Assembly (NCBI GenBank): GCA_900112785.1
Contig: FONB01000004.1
Location: 248,488 to 312,487, forward strand
Direction of reading: 5' to 3'
DNA from: Phytobacter palmae
GTDB taxonomy: Bacteria > Pseudomonadota > Gammaproteobacteria > Enterobacterales > Enterobacteriaceae
Length of the DNA: 64,000 nucleotides
The notes beneath the pieces were generated by a model that had not been told where the DNA came from, ran no database searches, and saw only the letters and a program-made list of their open reading frames with translations. A program made the translations under genes and the position numbers. Below are positions 1 through 7,933 of this stretch, in pieces; the stretch's first letter is position 1; each line of letters starts with the position of its first letter.

Positions 1-93
1 TTGTGCGGGCGTTTTTTTGCTGTCGCTGTTGTCGCAGGCCGCCAGACCCATCACCAGCAGGCCAATACCGACATATTTAACCAGATTGCGCAT
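1..93 (-). CDS. dcrB: DcrB lipoprotein, N-terminal part (cut by window edge)
   Basis: The 31 visible codons begin [20 protein letters not shown], a lipoprotein signal peptide with lipobox LAAC. An Asn/Ser/Lys stretch follows the lipidated cysteine. The start ATG (complement of 91-93) is preceded by a good GGAAGAAG ribosome site. The match to the E. coli DcrB N-terminus and the place directly after yhhQ on the same strand support the name. DcrB is a periplasmic lipoprotein first found as needed for phage C1 and C6 adsorption. Most of the gene lies outside the window, so nothing can be said about its C-terminal domain. Confidence 0.85.
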   Translation of the reverse strand, partial: MRNLVKYVGIGLLVMGLAACDNSDSKKTPAQ

Positions 94-166
94 TGCCTTC
101 TTCCTTTCGATAAACAGCCATAACGGCTCATGCGGGCCATCTTACCACAACTGGCAACGCGTACTC

Positions 167-832
167 TTAACTGGCCTGTAACGCTGATATTTCAGATTTG
201 TCTGCCAGTCTTTTCAACAGCATATTCAACAACACGCCATACATCGGCAGGAAGAAGGCGATGCTGATAATGACCTTAAAGGCGTAATCCACCAGCGCGA
301 TTTCCATCCAGTGTTCAGCCATAAACGGGTCCGGGCTGTGCCAGAAGGCGATGAAGAAAAAGGCGAGGGTGTCGCTGGCGTTACCGAACACCGTGGAGGC
401 CGCAGGTGCCATCCACCAGCGTTTGTTCTGACGCAGGCGGTTAAACACATGCACGTCAAGGATCTGCCCCAACGCGTAAGCCATAAAGCTGGCGGTGGCG
501 ATACGGGCAACGAACAGGTTGAAATGGGTCAATGCTTCAAAGCCCTGCCAGCTTCCCATATAAAACAGTGAAGATATGCCGTAGGAGATAACCAGCGCAG
601 GCACCATCACAGCGAAAATAATCCGTCGGGCGAGCGGCGCGCCAAAAATACGCACGGTCAAATCTGTCGCAAGGAAAATAAACGGGAAACTGAATGCGCC
701 CCAGGTGGTGTGGAAGCCGAAAATACTGACCGGTAGCTGTACCAGATAGTTGCTGGAGGTGATCACCAGCAGGTGAAAAAGGGATAGCCAGAACAGCGCT
801 TTCATGCGCTGAGTTTGCGAAAACTGCGTCAT
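167..832 (-). CDS. yhhQ: Queuosine precursor transporter YhhQ
   Basis: This 221-residue integral membrane protein has the same length as E. coli YhhQ and near-identical sequence (for example TWGAFSFPFIFLATDL and GNASDTLAFFFIAFW). It belongs to the DUF165 / vitamin-uptake-like family. The family is known to import queuosine precursors (preQ0 and preQ1) for tRNA modification. Six hydrophobic segments can be seen. It is transcribed away from tusA and towards dcrB, with only 73 bp between yhhQ and dcrB, so the two may share a transcript. I saw no preQ1 riboswitch aptamer upstream. Confidence 0.93.
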   Translation of the reverse strand: MTQFSQTQRMKALFWLSLFHLLVITSSNYLVQLPVSIFGFHTTWGAFSFPFIFLATDLTVRIFGAPLARRIIFAVMVPALVISYGISSLFYMGSWQGFEALTHFNLFVARIATASFMAYALGQILDVHVFNRLRQNKRWWMAPAASTVFGNASDTLAFFFIAFWHSPDPFMAEHWMEIALVDYAFKVIISIAFFLPMYGVLLNMLLKRLADKSEISALQAS

Positions 833-1139
833 ATTGTGACCTTTTTAGTGTTTGGGGTGAGGGAACCCAATAAACATGTAACGCCTTATATTCGCTGCCC
901 TTTTCATATCGGGAAGCACTGGTCATCTTCACGTACTCCGTGTACGTAACGATGCCGGCGTGCTGGCCTCAATCAAACGGGCTGCGCTAATAATGCGTGT
1001 TGATACTGTGCAAAGCCGCAGAATGATACTGCAACATTTTGGCGATGCAATGGTTATTTTTAACGCAATCGTTAACCTGGCTTGCGTCATAAAATGGGCA
1101 GCGTAAACTAATGCCGTTTTTCCCCCGTGTGAGATGAAA
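833..1139. other. Divergent intergenic region yhhQ-tusA
   Basis: These 307 bp carry no convincing gene. They must hold the promoters of both divergent genes, but I cannot place clear -10/-35 pairs. A short perfect inverted repeat, ACGTAC-tccgt-GTACGT, lies at 931-947. The two open frames that cross this stretch on the minus strand have no family resemblance and overlap tusA in antisense, so I treat them as chance. Confidence 0.5.
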
Positions 1140-1385
1140 ATGACCGACCTGTTTATTACCGCCGACCATACTCTTGACGCGCTGGGCCTGCGTTGCCCTG
1201 AGCCGGTGATGATGGTGCGCAAAACCGTACGCAACATGCAGCCGGGTGAAACCCTGCTGGTGATTGCCGACGATCCGGCGACCACCCGCGACATTCCCGG
1301 TTTCTGCCGTTTTATGGAACATGAACTGGTGGCCCATGAAACACAATCGCTGCCGTATCGCTATCTGGTGCGTAAAGGACAATAA
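1140..1385 (+). CDS. tusA: Sulfur carrier protein TusA
   Basis: TusA is the small sulfur carrier that takes persulfide sulfur from IscS and passes it to TusBCD for 2-thiouridine in tRNA. The protein has 81 residues, as in E. coli, with the RCPEPVMM motif that holds the active cysteine (Cys19). An in-frame ATG 6 bp upstream (1134) would add Met-Lys. The start at 1140 is preferred because it aligns with MTDLF of E. coli and leaves a usable distance to the GTGTGAGA sequence. It is transcribed away from yhhQ, in the same direction as the TRAP genes that follow. Confidence 0.93.
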   Translation: MTDLFITADHTLDALGLRCPEPVMMVRKTVRNMQPGETLLVIADDPATTRDIPGFCRFMEHELVAHETQSLPYRYLVRKGQ

Positions 1386-1436
1386 CTCCCCCATGACAGG
1401 CCGCGTTTTTACGCCGTTTGCGATCCTTGCCACCAT

Positions 1437-1455
1437 TCTAAACCGTTGTTTCATT
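1437..1455 (+). promoter_or_regulatory. KdgR-like operator, distal copy
   Basis: TCTAAACCGTTGTTTCATT fits the KdgR box as I recall it (AATRAAAYRNYRTTTYATT) at 16 of 19 positions. The right half, TTTCATT, is followed by a T tract as in strong sites. It lies 118 bp before the TRAP binding-protein start. KdgR is the IclR-family repressor of hexuronate and ketodeoxygluconate genes. This is pattern matching only. Confidence 0.4.
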
Positions 1456-1522
1456 TTTTAGCGCTTTTTGTGAGGCGCTTCACCCTCCCTTTTTCAGCGG
1501 TAGTCTAGTTTTTAAGCGTAAA

Positions 1523-1541
1523 AATAAAACATTGTTTTAAC
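1523..1541 (+). promoter_or_regulatory. KdgR-like operator, proximal copy
   Basis: AATAAAACATTGTTTTAAC contains the palindrome TAAAAC-ATT-GTTTTA and fits the remembered KdgR consensus at 17 of 19 positions. It is 32 bp before the ATG of the TRAP operon, where a repressor could block transcription. The distal copy at 1437-1455 strengthens the case. Another IclR-family regulator could use a similar site. Confidence 0.45.
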
Positions 1542-1572
1542 ATTTACCTTTCACTGCCCTGGAGAAGACCCG

Positions 1573-2556
1573 ATGAAAACGACTTTCAAGCCGTTGCTGG
1601 CCGCGTTGTGCCTGTCCACCGTGTCACTGTTATCTGTATCCGCTGTTAATGCACAGACGATTAAAGCTGCCGATGTGCATCCGGAAGGCTATCCCAATAT
1701 TGTTGCTGTGCAGAACATGGGGGAAAAACTCAAACAACAAACAGACGGCAAGCTGGAGATTAAAGTCTTTCCTGGCGGCGTCCTGGGCGATGAAAAACAG
1801 ATGATCGAGCAGGCGCAAATGGGCGCAATCGATATGATTCGCGTCTCAATGGCACCCGTTGCCGCCATTCTCCCGGATATTGAGGTGTTCACCCTGCCGT
1901 ATGTGTTTCGTGATGAAGACCATATGCATAAAGTCATTGATGGCGATATCGGTAAAGAGATCGGCGATAAGCTGACCGCCAATCCAAAATCGAGGCTGGT
2001 ATTTCTTGGCTGGATGGACTCTGGTACGCGCAATCTCATCACTAAAAAACCGGTTGTGAAGCCTGAGGATTTGAACGGAATGAAAATTCGCGTTCAGGGC
2101 AGCCCCGTCGCACTGGCGACGTTAAAGCAGATGGGGGCTAACTCGGTGGCGATGGGGGTGAGTGAGGTGTACAGCGGCATGCAAACGGGCGTAATTGATG
2201 GCGCGGAAAACAATCCGCCGACGTTTATTGCCCATAACTATATGCCGGTCGCCAAAAACTATACCCTCAGCGGCCACTTTATTACCCCCGAAATGCTGCT
2301 CTACTCGAAAGTGAAATGGGACAAACTCAGTGCGGATGATCAGAAAAAAATCCTCGCCCTGGCACGTGAAGCCCAGTTTGAACAGCGCAAGCTTTGGGAA
2401 GCCTATACCCAGCAGGCGCTGGATAAAATGAAAGCAGGCGGCGTGCAATTTCATGACATCGATAAATCGGTGTTTATTAAAGCGACAGAGCCGGTGCGAG
2501 CCCAGTATGGCGACAAGCACCAGGATCTAATGAAAGCTATCGCTGACGTCAAATAA
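1573..2556 (+). CDS. TRAP transporter substrate-binding protein, DctP family
   Basis: This 327-residue periplasmic binding protein has a clear signal peptide (MKTTFKPLLAALCLSTVSLL, cleavage near VNAQ). The DctP fold signatures are present: GGVLGDEKQMIEQAQMGAIDM, the KIRVQGSP segment with the Arg that normally clamps a substrate carboxylate, and SGMQTGVIDGAENNP. It should capture an organic or sugar acid for the two membrane subunits encoded downstream. A GGAGAAG ribosome site precedes the ATG. The substrate is unknown. KdgR-like sites upstream hint at a hexuronate-type acid. No catabolic enzyme is adjacent. E. coli K-12 has no such gene at this place; its related yiaMNO operon lies elsewhere. 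Confidence 0.88.
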   Translation: MKTTFKPLLAALCLSTVSLLSVSAVNAQTIKAADVHPEGYPNIVAVQNMGEKLKQQTDGKLEIKVFPGGVLGDEKQMIEQAQMGAIDMIRVSMAPVAAILPDIEVFTLPYVFRDEDHMHKVIDGDIGKEIGDKLTANPKSRLVFLGWMDSGTRNLITKKPVVKPEDLNGMKIRVQGSPVALATLKQMGANSVAMGVSEVYSGMQTGVIDGAENNPPTFIAHNYMPVAKNYTLSGHFITPEMLLYSKVKWDKLSADDQKKILALAREAQFEQRKLWEAYTQQALDKMKAGGVQFHDIDKSVFIKATEPVRAQYGDKHQDLMKAIADVK

Positions 2557-2579
2557 CCCCCACTTTCTGCGGAGAACCT

Positions 2580-3089
2580 ATGTCAGAACTCTACTTAAAG
2601 TGGATGGATCGTCTGTACCTGTTTGCCATGACGGTAGCCGGAATATCATTACTGGTGATGACGATCGTCATTCCGATTGGCATTTTCTCGCGTTACGTAT
2701 TGAATCGCGGAGAGTCATGGCCGGAGCCCATTGCCATCATCTGCATGGTCACTTTTACCTTCATTGGCGCGGCGGTGGGTTACCGCGCCGGTTCCCACAT
2801 TGCGGTCAATATGCTCACGGATCGTCTGCCTGACATGCTAAAGACCGTATGCGCGCGGCTTGTCGATCTGCTGATGCTGCTCATCTCTCTGATAATGTGC
2901 TGGTACAGCTACTGGCTGTGCGTGGAACTGTGGGAACAACCTGTCGCGGAATTTCCTTTACTGACCTCAGGCGAAAGTTATCTGCCGTTGCCGGTAGGAT
3001 CGGCCATTCTGATCCTGTTTGTGCTTGAACGATTGTTGTTCGGTTCGCAGGAGAACCGCCCGGTCGTGCTGATTGGTAATCATGGGTAA
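2580..3089 (+). CDS. TRAP transporter small permease, DctQ family
   Basis: This 169-residue protein has four hydrophobic segments, as expected for the small membrane subunit of TRAP transporters. It begins 23 bp after the binding-protein gene and has a GGAGAA ribosome site. Typical DctQ features are the early IFSRYVLNRGESWPEP segment and the central FTFIGAAVGYRAGSHI. It pairs with the large DctM subunit encoded 10 bp downstream to form the ion-driven channel complex. Confidence 0.88.
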   Translation: MSELYLKWMDRLYLFAMTVAGISLLVMTIVIPIGIFSRYVLNRGESWPEPIAIICMVTFTFIGAAVGYRAGSHIAVNMLTDRLPDMLKTVCARLVDLLMLLISLIMCWYSYWLCVELWEQPVAEFPLLTSGESYLPLPVGSAILILFVLERLLFGSQENRPVVLIGNHG

Positions 3090-3099
3090 GGGGTGAAAA

Positions 3100-4386
3100 A
3101 TGGATGCATTTGTCTTGTTGTTCACCCTCGCCATTTTGCTGGCGCTGGGGATGCCGGTCGCTTTTGCGGTTGGTTTGAGCGCAGTAGCCGGGGCGCTGTG
3201 GATTGATCTGCCTTTGGAGGCGCTGATGATCCAGATAACCAGCGGGGTGAACAAATTCACGCTGCTGGCAATTCCGTTTTTTATTCTGGCGGGGGCGATC
3301 ATGGCGGAAGGGGGGATAGCCCGGCGGCTGGTCAACTTCGCCTACTTGTTTGTTGGCTTTATCCGCGGCGGGCTGTCGCTGGTGAACATTGTCGCATCGA
3401 CCTTTTTTGGCGCGATTTCTGGCTCGTCGGTCGCCGATACGGCGTCAATCGGCAGCGTGATGATCCCGGAAATGGAAAAGAAAGGATATCCGCGCGAATA
3501 CGCGGCGGCGGTGACAGCCAGCGGCTCGGTACAGGCGATTTTGATCCCGCCCAGCCATAACTCGGTCATTTACTCGCTGGCGGCAGGGGGCACGGTATCT
3601 ATTGCGACGCTGTTTATCGCAGGTGTCCTGCCGGGTTTACTGTTGGGTTTGTGCCTGATGATTTTGTGTCTGGGTTTTGCCCACAAACGCGGTTACCCGA
3701 AAGGGGAGCGGATTCCGTTTAAGCAGGCGATCCGGATGTTCGTTGATGCGCTATGGGGGCTGATGACGGTCGTGATTATTCTCGGCGGCATTCTCTCCGG
3801 GATTTTTACCGCCACTGAATCTGCCGCTGTTGCCTGCCTGTGGGCCTTCTTCGTCACCATGTTCATTTACCGTGATTACAAATGGAATGAGCTGCCAAAA
3901 TTAATGTGTCGCACGGTTAAGACCGTAACCATTGTGATGATTTTAATTGGTTTTGCCGCCGCTTTCGGCGCGGTGATGACCTATATGCAGCTTCCGGTGC
4001 GTATCACCGAATTCTTTACTTCGCTGTCGGATAACAAGTACGTCATTTTGATGTACCTGAATGTCATGCTGCTGCTGATTGGCACCTTGATGGATATGGC
4101 GCCGATCATCTTGATCCTGACGCCAGTGCTGTTACCGGTTACGAATGCACTGGGTATCGATCCGGTTCATTTTGGCATGATCATGATGGTTAATCTCGGG
4201 ATCGGCTTAATTACCCCGCCGGTGGGATCGGTATTGTTCGTCGCCAGTGCGGTGAGTAAGCAGAAGATTGAAACGGTGGTGAAGGCGATGCTGCCGTTTT
4301 ACGCGATGCTGTTGGTTGTGCTGGGAATGGTGACCTATATTCCGGCGATTTCTCTCTGGCTGCCAGGGATGCTGGGAATGCAATGA
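3100..4386 (+). CDS. TRAP transporter large permease, DctM family
   Basis: This 428-residue polytopic protein of the DctM / ion transporter superfamily has about 11-12 membrane spans. Signatures include FFGAISGSSVADTASIGSVM, the IPPSHNSVIYS loop, and the C-terminal GLITPPVGSVLFV. It is the main translocating subunit of the three-component carrier and completes the operon started at 1573. A hairpin with a T run at 4599-4630 should end the transcript. Length and topology look complete, with no frameshift. Confidence 0.9.
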   Translation: MDAFVLLFTLAILLALGMPVAFAVGLSAVAGALWIDLPLEALMIQITSGVNKFTLLAIPFFILAGAIMAEGGIARRLVNFAYLFVGFIRGGLSLVNIVASTFFGAISGSSVADTASIGSVMIPEMEKKGYPREYAAAVTASGSVQAILIPPSHNSVIYSLAAGGTVSIATLFIAGVLPGLLLGLCLMILCLGFAHKRGYPKGERIPFKQAIRMFVDALWGLMTVVIILGGILSGIFTATESAAVACLWAFFVTMFIYRDYKWNELPKLMCRTVKTVTIVMILIGFAAAFGAVMTYMQLPVRITEFFTSLSDNKYVILMYLNVMLLLIGTLMDMAPIILILTPVLLPVTNALGIDPVHFGMIMMVNLGIGLITPPVGSVLFVASAVSKQKIETVVKAMLPFYAMLLVVLGMVTYIPAISLWLPGMLGMQ

Positions 4387-4392
4387 GAACGT

Positions 4393-4420
4393 CCCGGGTG
4401 CGGCAAGGCCTTACCCGGGC
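4393..4420. repeat. REP-like palindrome after the TRAP operon
   Basis: CCCGGGT and ACCCGGG enclose GCGGCAAGGCCTT, the layout of an enterobacterial REP unit (stem, then GCGG...CGCCTT-like core). It begins 7 bp after the dctM-like stop codon. Such units often lie downstream of operons and protect mRNA 3' ends. Confidence 0.6.
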
Positions 4421-4598
4421 GACTCTTTGACCGTAGATGCGGTGAACGTTTAGTCACGCTGACCCGTTCATATATTCGGAGGTTCCATTTCGCCATGAAC
4501 AAAAGGTGAAAGGGGGCCACCTCCTGAGCCGCATATTCTCCTTACCCTCGCGCTCCCCCCTCCGGGGAGAGCGCTATCGTGCATTTTTAAAAATGTAG

Positions 4599-4630
4599 CC
4601 CGGACTGGCGAAGTGACATCCGGGTTTTTT
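4599..4630 (+). terminator. Terminator between TRAP operon and zntA
   Basis: CCCGGA ... TCCGGG with a 14-nt loop is followed by six T on the plus strand, running into the end of zntA. It should stop plus-strand transcription from the TRAP operon. On the minus strand the same hairpin is followed by a short ACATTTTT tract and may also serve zntA. Confidence 0.65.
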
Positions 4631-6830
4631 ATCTGCGTAATAAACGAAGCGCGTTGGCGGTTACCAGCACCGTGGCGCCGGTATCTGCCAGTACCGCCAG
4701 CCACAGGCCCGTTATCCCGAGCAGTGTTGTCACCAGGAAAATCGCTTTCAGCCCCAGAGCGATAGCGATGTTCTGCCGGATGTTGGCCTGCGTGGCGCGG
4801 GCAAGGTGAATCATCTGCGCCAGCCCACTCAGCCGGTTATGGGTTAACGCTGCATCGGCGGTTTCCAGCGCCACGTCCGTCCCGCTGCCCATCGCAATGC
4901 CTATCGTCGCGGCTTTCATCGCCGGGGCATCGTTGATACCGTCGCCAATCATCGCCAGCGGAGCATCCTTGTTCAGCATAGTCACTGCGCTCACCTTGTC
5001 TTCTGGCAAGAGACCGGCGCGGAAGTCCATCTGCAACTCTCCGGCAATGGCGGCAGCGGCACGCGGGTTATCGCCGGTCAACATCACACCTTCCACGCCC
5101 AGGTTACGGAGTGCGGCTATGGCTTCCCGCGCATCTTCTCGCAGGGTATCGCGCAGCGACAGGTAACCAATAACAACGCCATCACGCAGAGCGACGATCA
5201 CCGTTTCCCCCTGGCTTTCGCGGGCATTGATATCAGCCAGCAGCGTGGCATCCAGCACCTCTGGCGGCAGTTTATCCGGGGCGCTCAGGCGGATGTGCTC
5301 GCCCTCAACCCGGGCTTCAATACCTTTCCCCGTCAGCGTGCGTTGTTCAGTAGCCGGAGGCGGCGCCAGTTTGCGCGCCAGTGCTTCCTGCACAATAGCC
5401 TGCGCCAGCGGGTGGGTCGAACCCTGCTCTACGGCAGCGCTCAATGTCAGCAGGGTTTCATCGTTACTCCCGGCCAGTGGATATACGCCAACAACCTGAG
5501 GTTTACCGATGGTCAATGTGCCGGTTTTATCAAACGCCACATGCTGAATGCGGCCGAGCTGTTCCAGCGCCGCGCCGCCTTTAATCAGCGCGCCACGACG
5601 TGCCGCCGCTGCCAGCCCTGATGTGATGGCGGCAGGTGTTGAGATAACCAGTGCGCACGGGCAACCAATCAACAGCAACGTCAGCCCTTTGTAGATCCAT
5701 GCCAGCCAGCTTGCTGAGAACAGTAACGGCGGCAACACGGCGACCAGCAGGGCGATGACCATAATCACCGGGGTGTAAATTCGGCTAAAGCGATCGATAA
5801 AGCGTTCAATGGGCGCGCGGCGCTCCTCGGCTTCTTCTATCAGTTTGAGGATACGGTCAATGGCGCTCTCGCCGGGGCGGGAAACCACTTCCAGCGTCAC
5901 CAGTCTGTCAACGCTGGTTGCCCCCGCAGGAATACTGTCGCCCTTGCTGTGCTCGACGGGCAGGGATTCACCAGTCAATGCGCTCTCATCAAAGCTGGCG
6001 AACGACGTCAAAAGCTTGCCATCCGCCGGTAAACGCCCACCTGCCGGGACTTCAATAACATCGCCGGGGCGCAGTTCCTGTGCGCTAATGGTTTGCCGCT
6101 CGCCCTCGAGGATGCGTGTGGCGGTGTCGGGTTTTAGCGCCATCAGCGCGCTCACCCCTTTTCTGGCGCGGCTGGCTGCCCAGCCTTCAAGCCGCTCGCC
6201 CACCAGGAACAGCAGCAGCACCATGGCGGCTTCTGCCGTCGCACCGATAAACAGCGCACCGATGGCTGCAACGCTCATCAATGTTTCGATAGCAAACCAG
6301 CTACCGCTACGCATCAGGCGCAGTGCCTGACGCGCAATGGGATAGAGCCCCACCAGCGTGGTCACGATAAAAGCCGTCTGGCCCAGCGGATGGTTAAATT
6401 GCTCCAGCAGCCAACTGACACCCATCAGCACCATCAGTACCAGAAGCGGCATATTCTCCTGCCAGCGCGACGGGGCGGACGCCCCGGGGGCATTTTCATC
6501 ATGGACAGCGTACCCGGCCTGCTGAACGGCTTTTTCCACCTGCCGGCGAATATCGTTATCGGCAATGACCGTAAGTTTTTCGGTAGCGAAGGCGACCTGG
6601 ACCTGAGTGACCCCGGCTATCTGGCGAACGGCATTTTCAACCTTACGGGCGCAGGCTGCGCAGTCCATCCCTGTCACCAGCCAGCTGTAACGTTCGCCGC
6701 TGACACTTTCGACAGGCGCGGCGGGCGTTTCACAGGGGGTATCGCATGCACATGACGCAGTTTTCTCCGGCAATGGGCGAAGTTTCATAGCCGCAAACTG
6801 CGGGGGTTTTTTATTATCGAGGGGTGTCAT
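4629..6830 (-). CDS. zntA: Zn(II)/Cd(II)/Pb(II)-exporting P-type ATPase ZntA
   Basis: This 733-residue P1B-type ATPase (E. coli form 732) pumps zinc, cadmium and lead out of the cytoplasm. Domains in order: a Cys-rich N-tail (CACDTPC), a heavy-metal domain with GMDCAAC (Cys57, Cys60), membrane spans, the actuator TGES motif, the metal-site motif CPC in IGCPCALVIS, the phosphorylation motif DKTGTLT, the nucleotide-domain HP in STHPLAQAI, and GDGINDAPA. The start is supported by a GGAGGATG ribosome site. Control by ZntR is shown by the promoter at 6869-6900. It follows yhhN on the same strand but has its own promoter. Confidence 0.97.
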   Translation of the reverse strand: MTPLDNKKPPQFAAMKLRPLPEKTASCACDTPCETPAAPVESVSGERYSWLVTGMDCAACARKVENAVRQIAGVTQVQVAFATEKLTVIADNDIRRQVEKAVQQAGYAVHDENAPGASAPSRWQENMPLLVLMVLMGVSWLLEQFNHPLGQTAFIVTTLVGLYPIARQALRLMRSGSWFAIETLMSVAAIGALFIGATAEAAMVLLLFLVGERLEGWAASRARKGVSALMALKPDTATRILEGERQTISAQELRPGDVIEVPAGGRLPADGKLLTSFASFDESALTGESLPVEHSKGDSIPAGATSVDRLVTLEVVSRPGESAIDRILKLIEEAEERRAPIERFIDRFSRIYTPVIMVIALLVAVLPPLLFSASWLAWIYKGLTLLLIGCPCALVISTPAAITSGLAAAARRGALIKGGAALEQLGRIQHVAFDKTGTLTIGKPQVVGVYPLAGSNDETLLTLSAAVEQGSTHPLAQAIVQEALARKLAPPPATEQRTLTGKGIEARVEGEHIRLSAPDKLPPEVLDATLLADINARESQGETVIVALRDGVVIGYLSLRDTLREDAREAIAALRNLGVEGVMLTGDNPRAAAAIAGELQMDFRAGLLPEDKVSAVTMLNKDAPLAMIGDGINDAPAMKAATIGIAMGSGTDVALETADAALTHNRLSGLAQMIHLARATQANIRQNIAIALGLKAIFLVTTLLGITGLWLAVLADTGATVLVTANALRLLRR

Positions 6831-6868
6831 GGCATCCTCCGGTGAATGATAATTTTCTCATTAACCGG

Positions 6869-6900
6869 AGGATACACTCTGGAGTCGACTCCAGAGTCAA
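6869..6900 (-). promoter_or_regulatory. ZntR-dependent zntA promoter
   Basis: On the minus strand the -35 TTGACT (6895-6900) and -10 TATCCT (6869-6874) are 20 bp apart. This overlong spacer is typical of MerR-family targets. The spacer is filled by a perfect 22-bp palindrome, ACTCTGGAGTC-GACTCCAGAGT (6876-6897), the known ZntR operator form. Zn-ZntR is known to untwist such promoters and activate them. The -35 lies only 5 bp beyond the yhhN stop codon. Confidence 0.93.
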
Positions 6901-6905
6901 GCGTT

Positions 6906-7532
6906 TTAAATGTACAACGAACGGACGATCAGGAAGTGCCCGGCAAAGTAACAGGCAGCGGAGATCGCGTTATCGGCACGAAAGCGGCGACGATAGTGGC
7001 TACCCAGCCAGATAACGTTGCTTAGCAGCAGCAGCGCCGCCCCAACAAACGCAGAGAGTGCCGGACTGGTAGGACGGAAAAACCACAGTTCACCCGCCAG
7101 CCAGACCATCACCAGCGTCATGGCGATAAATGTACAAACGGGTAAACGCAGCTCTTCCAGACGCGACCAAATCACCGCAATCAGCAGGGCGCCAACAACC
7201 AGCAGCACAACCGGCAGCGGCCAGAAGAAGGAGAGCGACATCTGTGTTGCGAAATAGATGGTGTAAAGCAGATGGGCAAGGAAGAAAGCGCCAATGGCGT
7301 AAAGCAGTTGCTGGCGCGGCAGTAAGGTTAGCGCATCGCCAATCAACGAGGCGCACAACCCGGCGAGTACAAGGTAGCTGATGGCATCAAACATCGGGGC
7401 TTGCCAGGCCAGTAAGAGTAATAGCAGCAGCGTGACAGGTTTGAAGACCCAACGCTGCCAGACAGGCCCACGATAGGAAGCATCCACATACAGCCAGGCG
7501 GAAAAACAGACAGCAATAAATGACCAAAGCAT
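6906..7532 (-). CDS. yhhN: YhhN family membrane protein (TMEM86 / lysoplasmalogenase-like)
   Basis: This 208-residue protein has about eight membrane spans and the YhhN/TMEM86 family pattern ([29 protein letters not shown]). The family includes mammalian lysoplasmalogenase; the bacterial function is not well established. The position before zntA is the same as in E. coli. It follows yhhL on the same strand across a 125-bp gap, the place where E. coli carries yhhM. Confidence 0.9.
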   Translation of the reverse strand: MLWSFIAVCFSAWLYVDASYRGPVWQRWVFKPVTLLLLLLLAWQAPMFDAISYLVLAGLCASLIGDALTLLPRQQLLYAIGAFFLAHLLYTIYFATQMSLSFFWPLPVVLLVVGALLIAVIWSRLEELRLPVCTFIAMTLVMVWLAGELWFFRPTSPALSAFVGAALLLLSNVIWLGSHYRRRFRADNAISAACYFAGHFLIVRSLYI

Positions 7533-7657
7533 ATTAAGTCCCTGAATCCGTTATTGTATCGCGAGCACCATGCCCACGGCTCTATTTATGAGTTTAGTGG
7601 TCGTAACTGGTGAATGACAATGTTACGGAAAACAGGGGAATCTTAAAATGGTGCCTT

Positions 7658-7933
7658 TTATTTTTTCGCTTTCAGCTTTTTCAGCCAGATCAGCAGCTCA
7701 AAAACGCCAAAAACAAAGATGCGAAACTCTTCGAACCGCGTCATTTGCGGGCCATCTTTCGGCAGCGTTTTTTTCATCATCGTCGCCTGTATGGCGTGCA
7801 TAAAGATGGTGAAAAACAGCGCCACGTTGACGAAAATATTGAGCGGTTTAGGAAACGGGGAAAACAGATTCAGCAGTAAAAAAGCCCAGATAAAGAGCAT
7901 TAATAGTCGTCCCAGATTAATCAGTATGCTCAT
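7658..7933 (-). CDS. yhhL: YhhL, DUF1145 membrane protein
   Basis: This 91-residue protein of the DUF1145 family has two or three hydrophobic segments (LGRLLMLFIWAFLLLNLF and PLNIFVNVALFFTIFM). I take the ATG at 7933 (MSILINLG). A longer open frame upstream only re-reads rsmD. The gene overlaps the rsmD end by 17 bp, so it is translationally coupled to it. Its function is unknown. Confidence 0.87.
   Translation of the reverse strand: MSILINLGRLLMLFIWAFLLLNLFSPFPKPLNIFVNVALFFTIFMHAIQATMMKKTLPKDGPQMTRFEEFRIFVFGVFELLIWLKKLKAKK

Noticed and set aside
833-1139. Possible preQ1 riboswitch in front of the queuosine precursor transporter
   Set aside because: No preQ1 aptamer core could be traced on the minus strand before yhhQ.
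7090-7381. Overlapping short frames inside yhhN (both strands)
   Set aside because: They are out-of-frame shadows of yhhN with highly biased composition.
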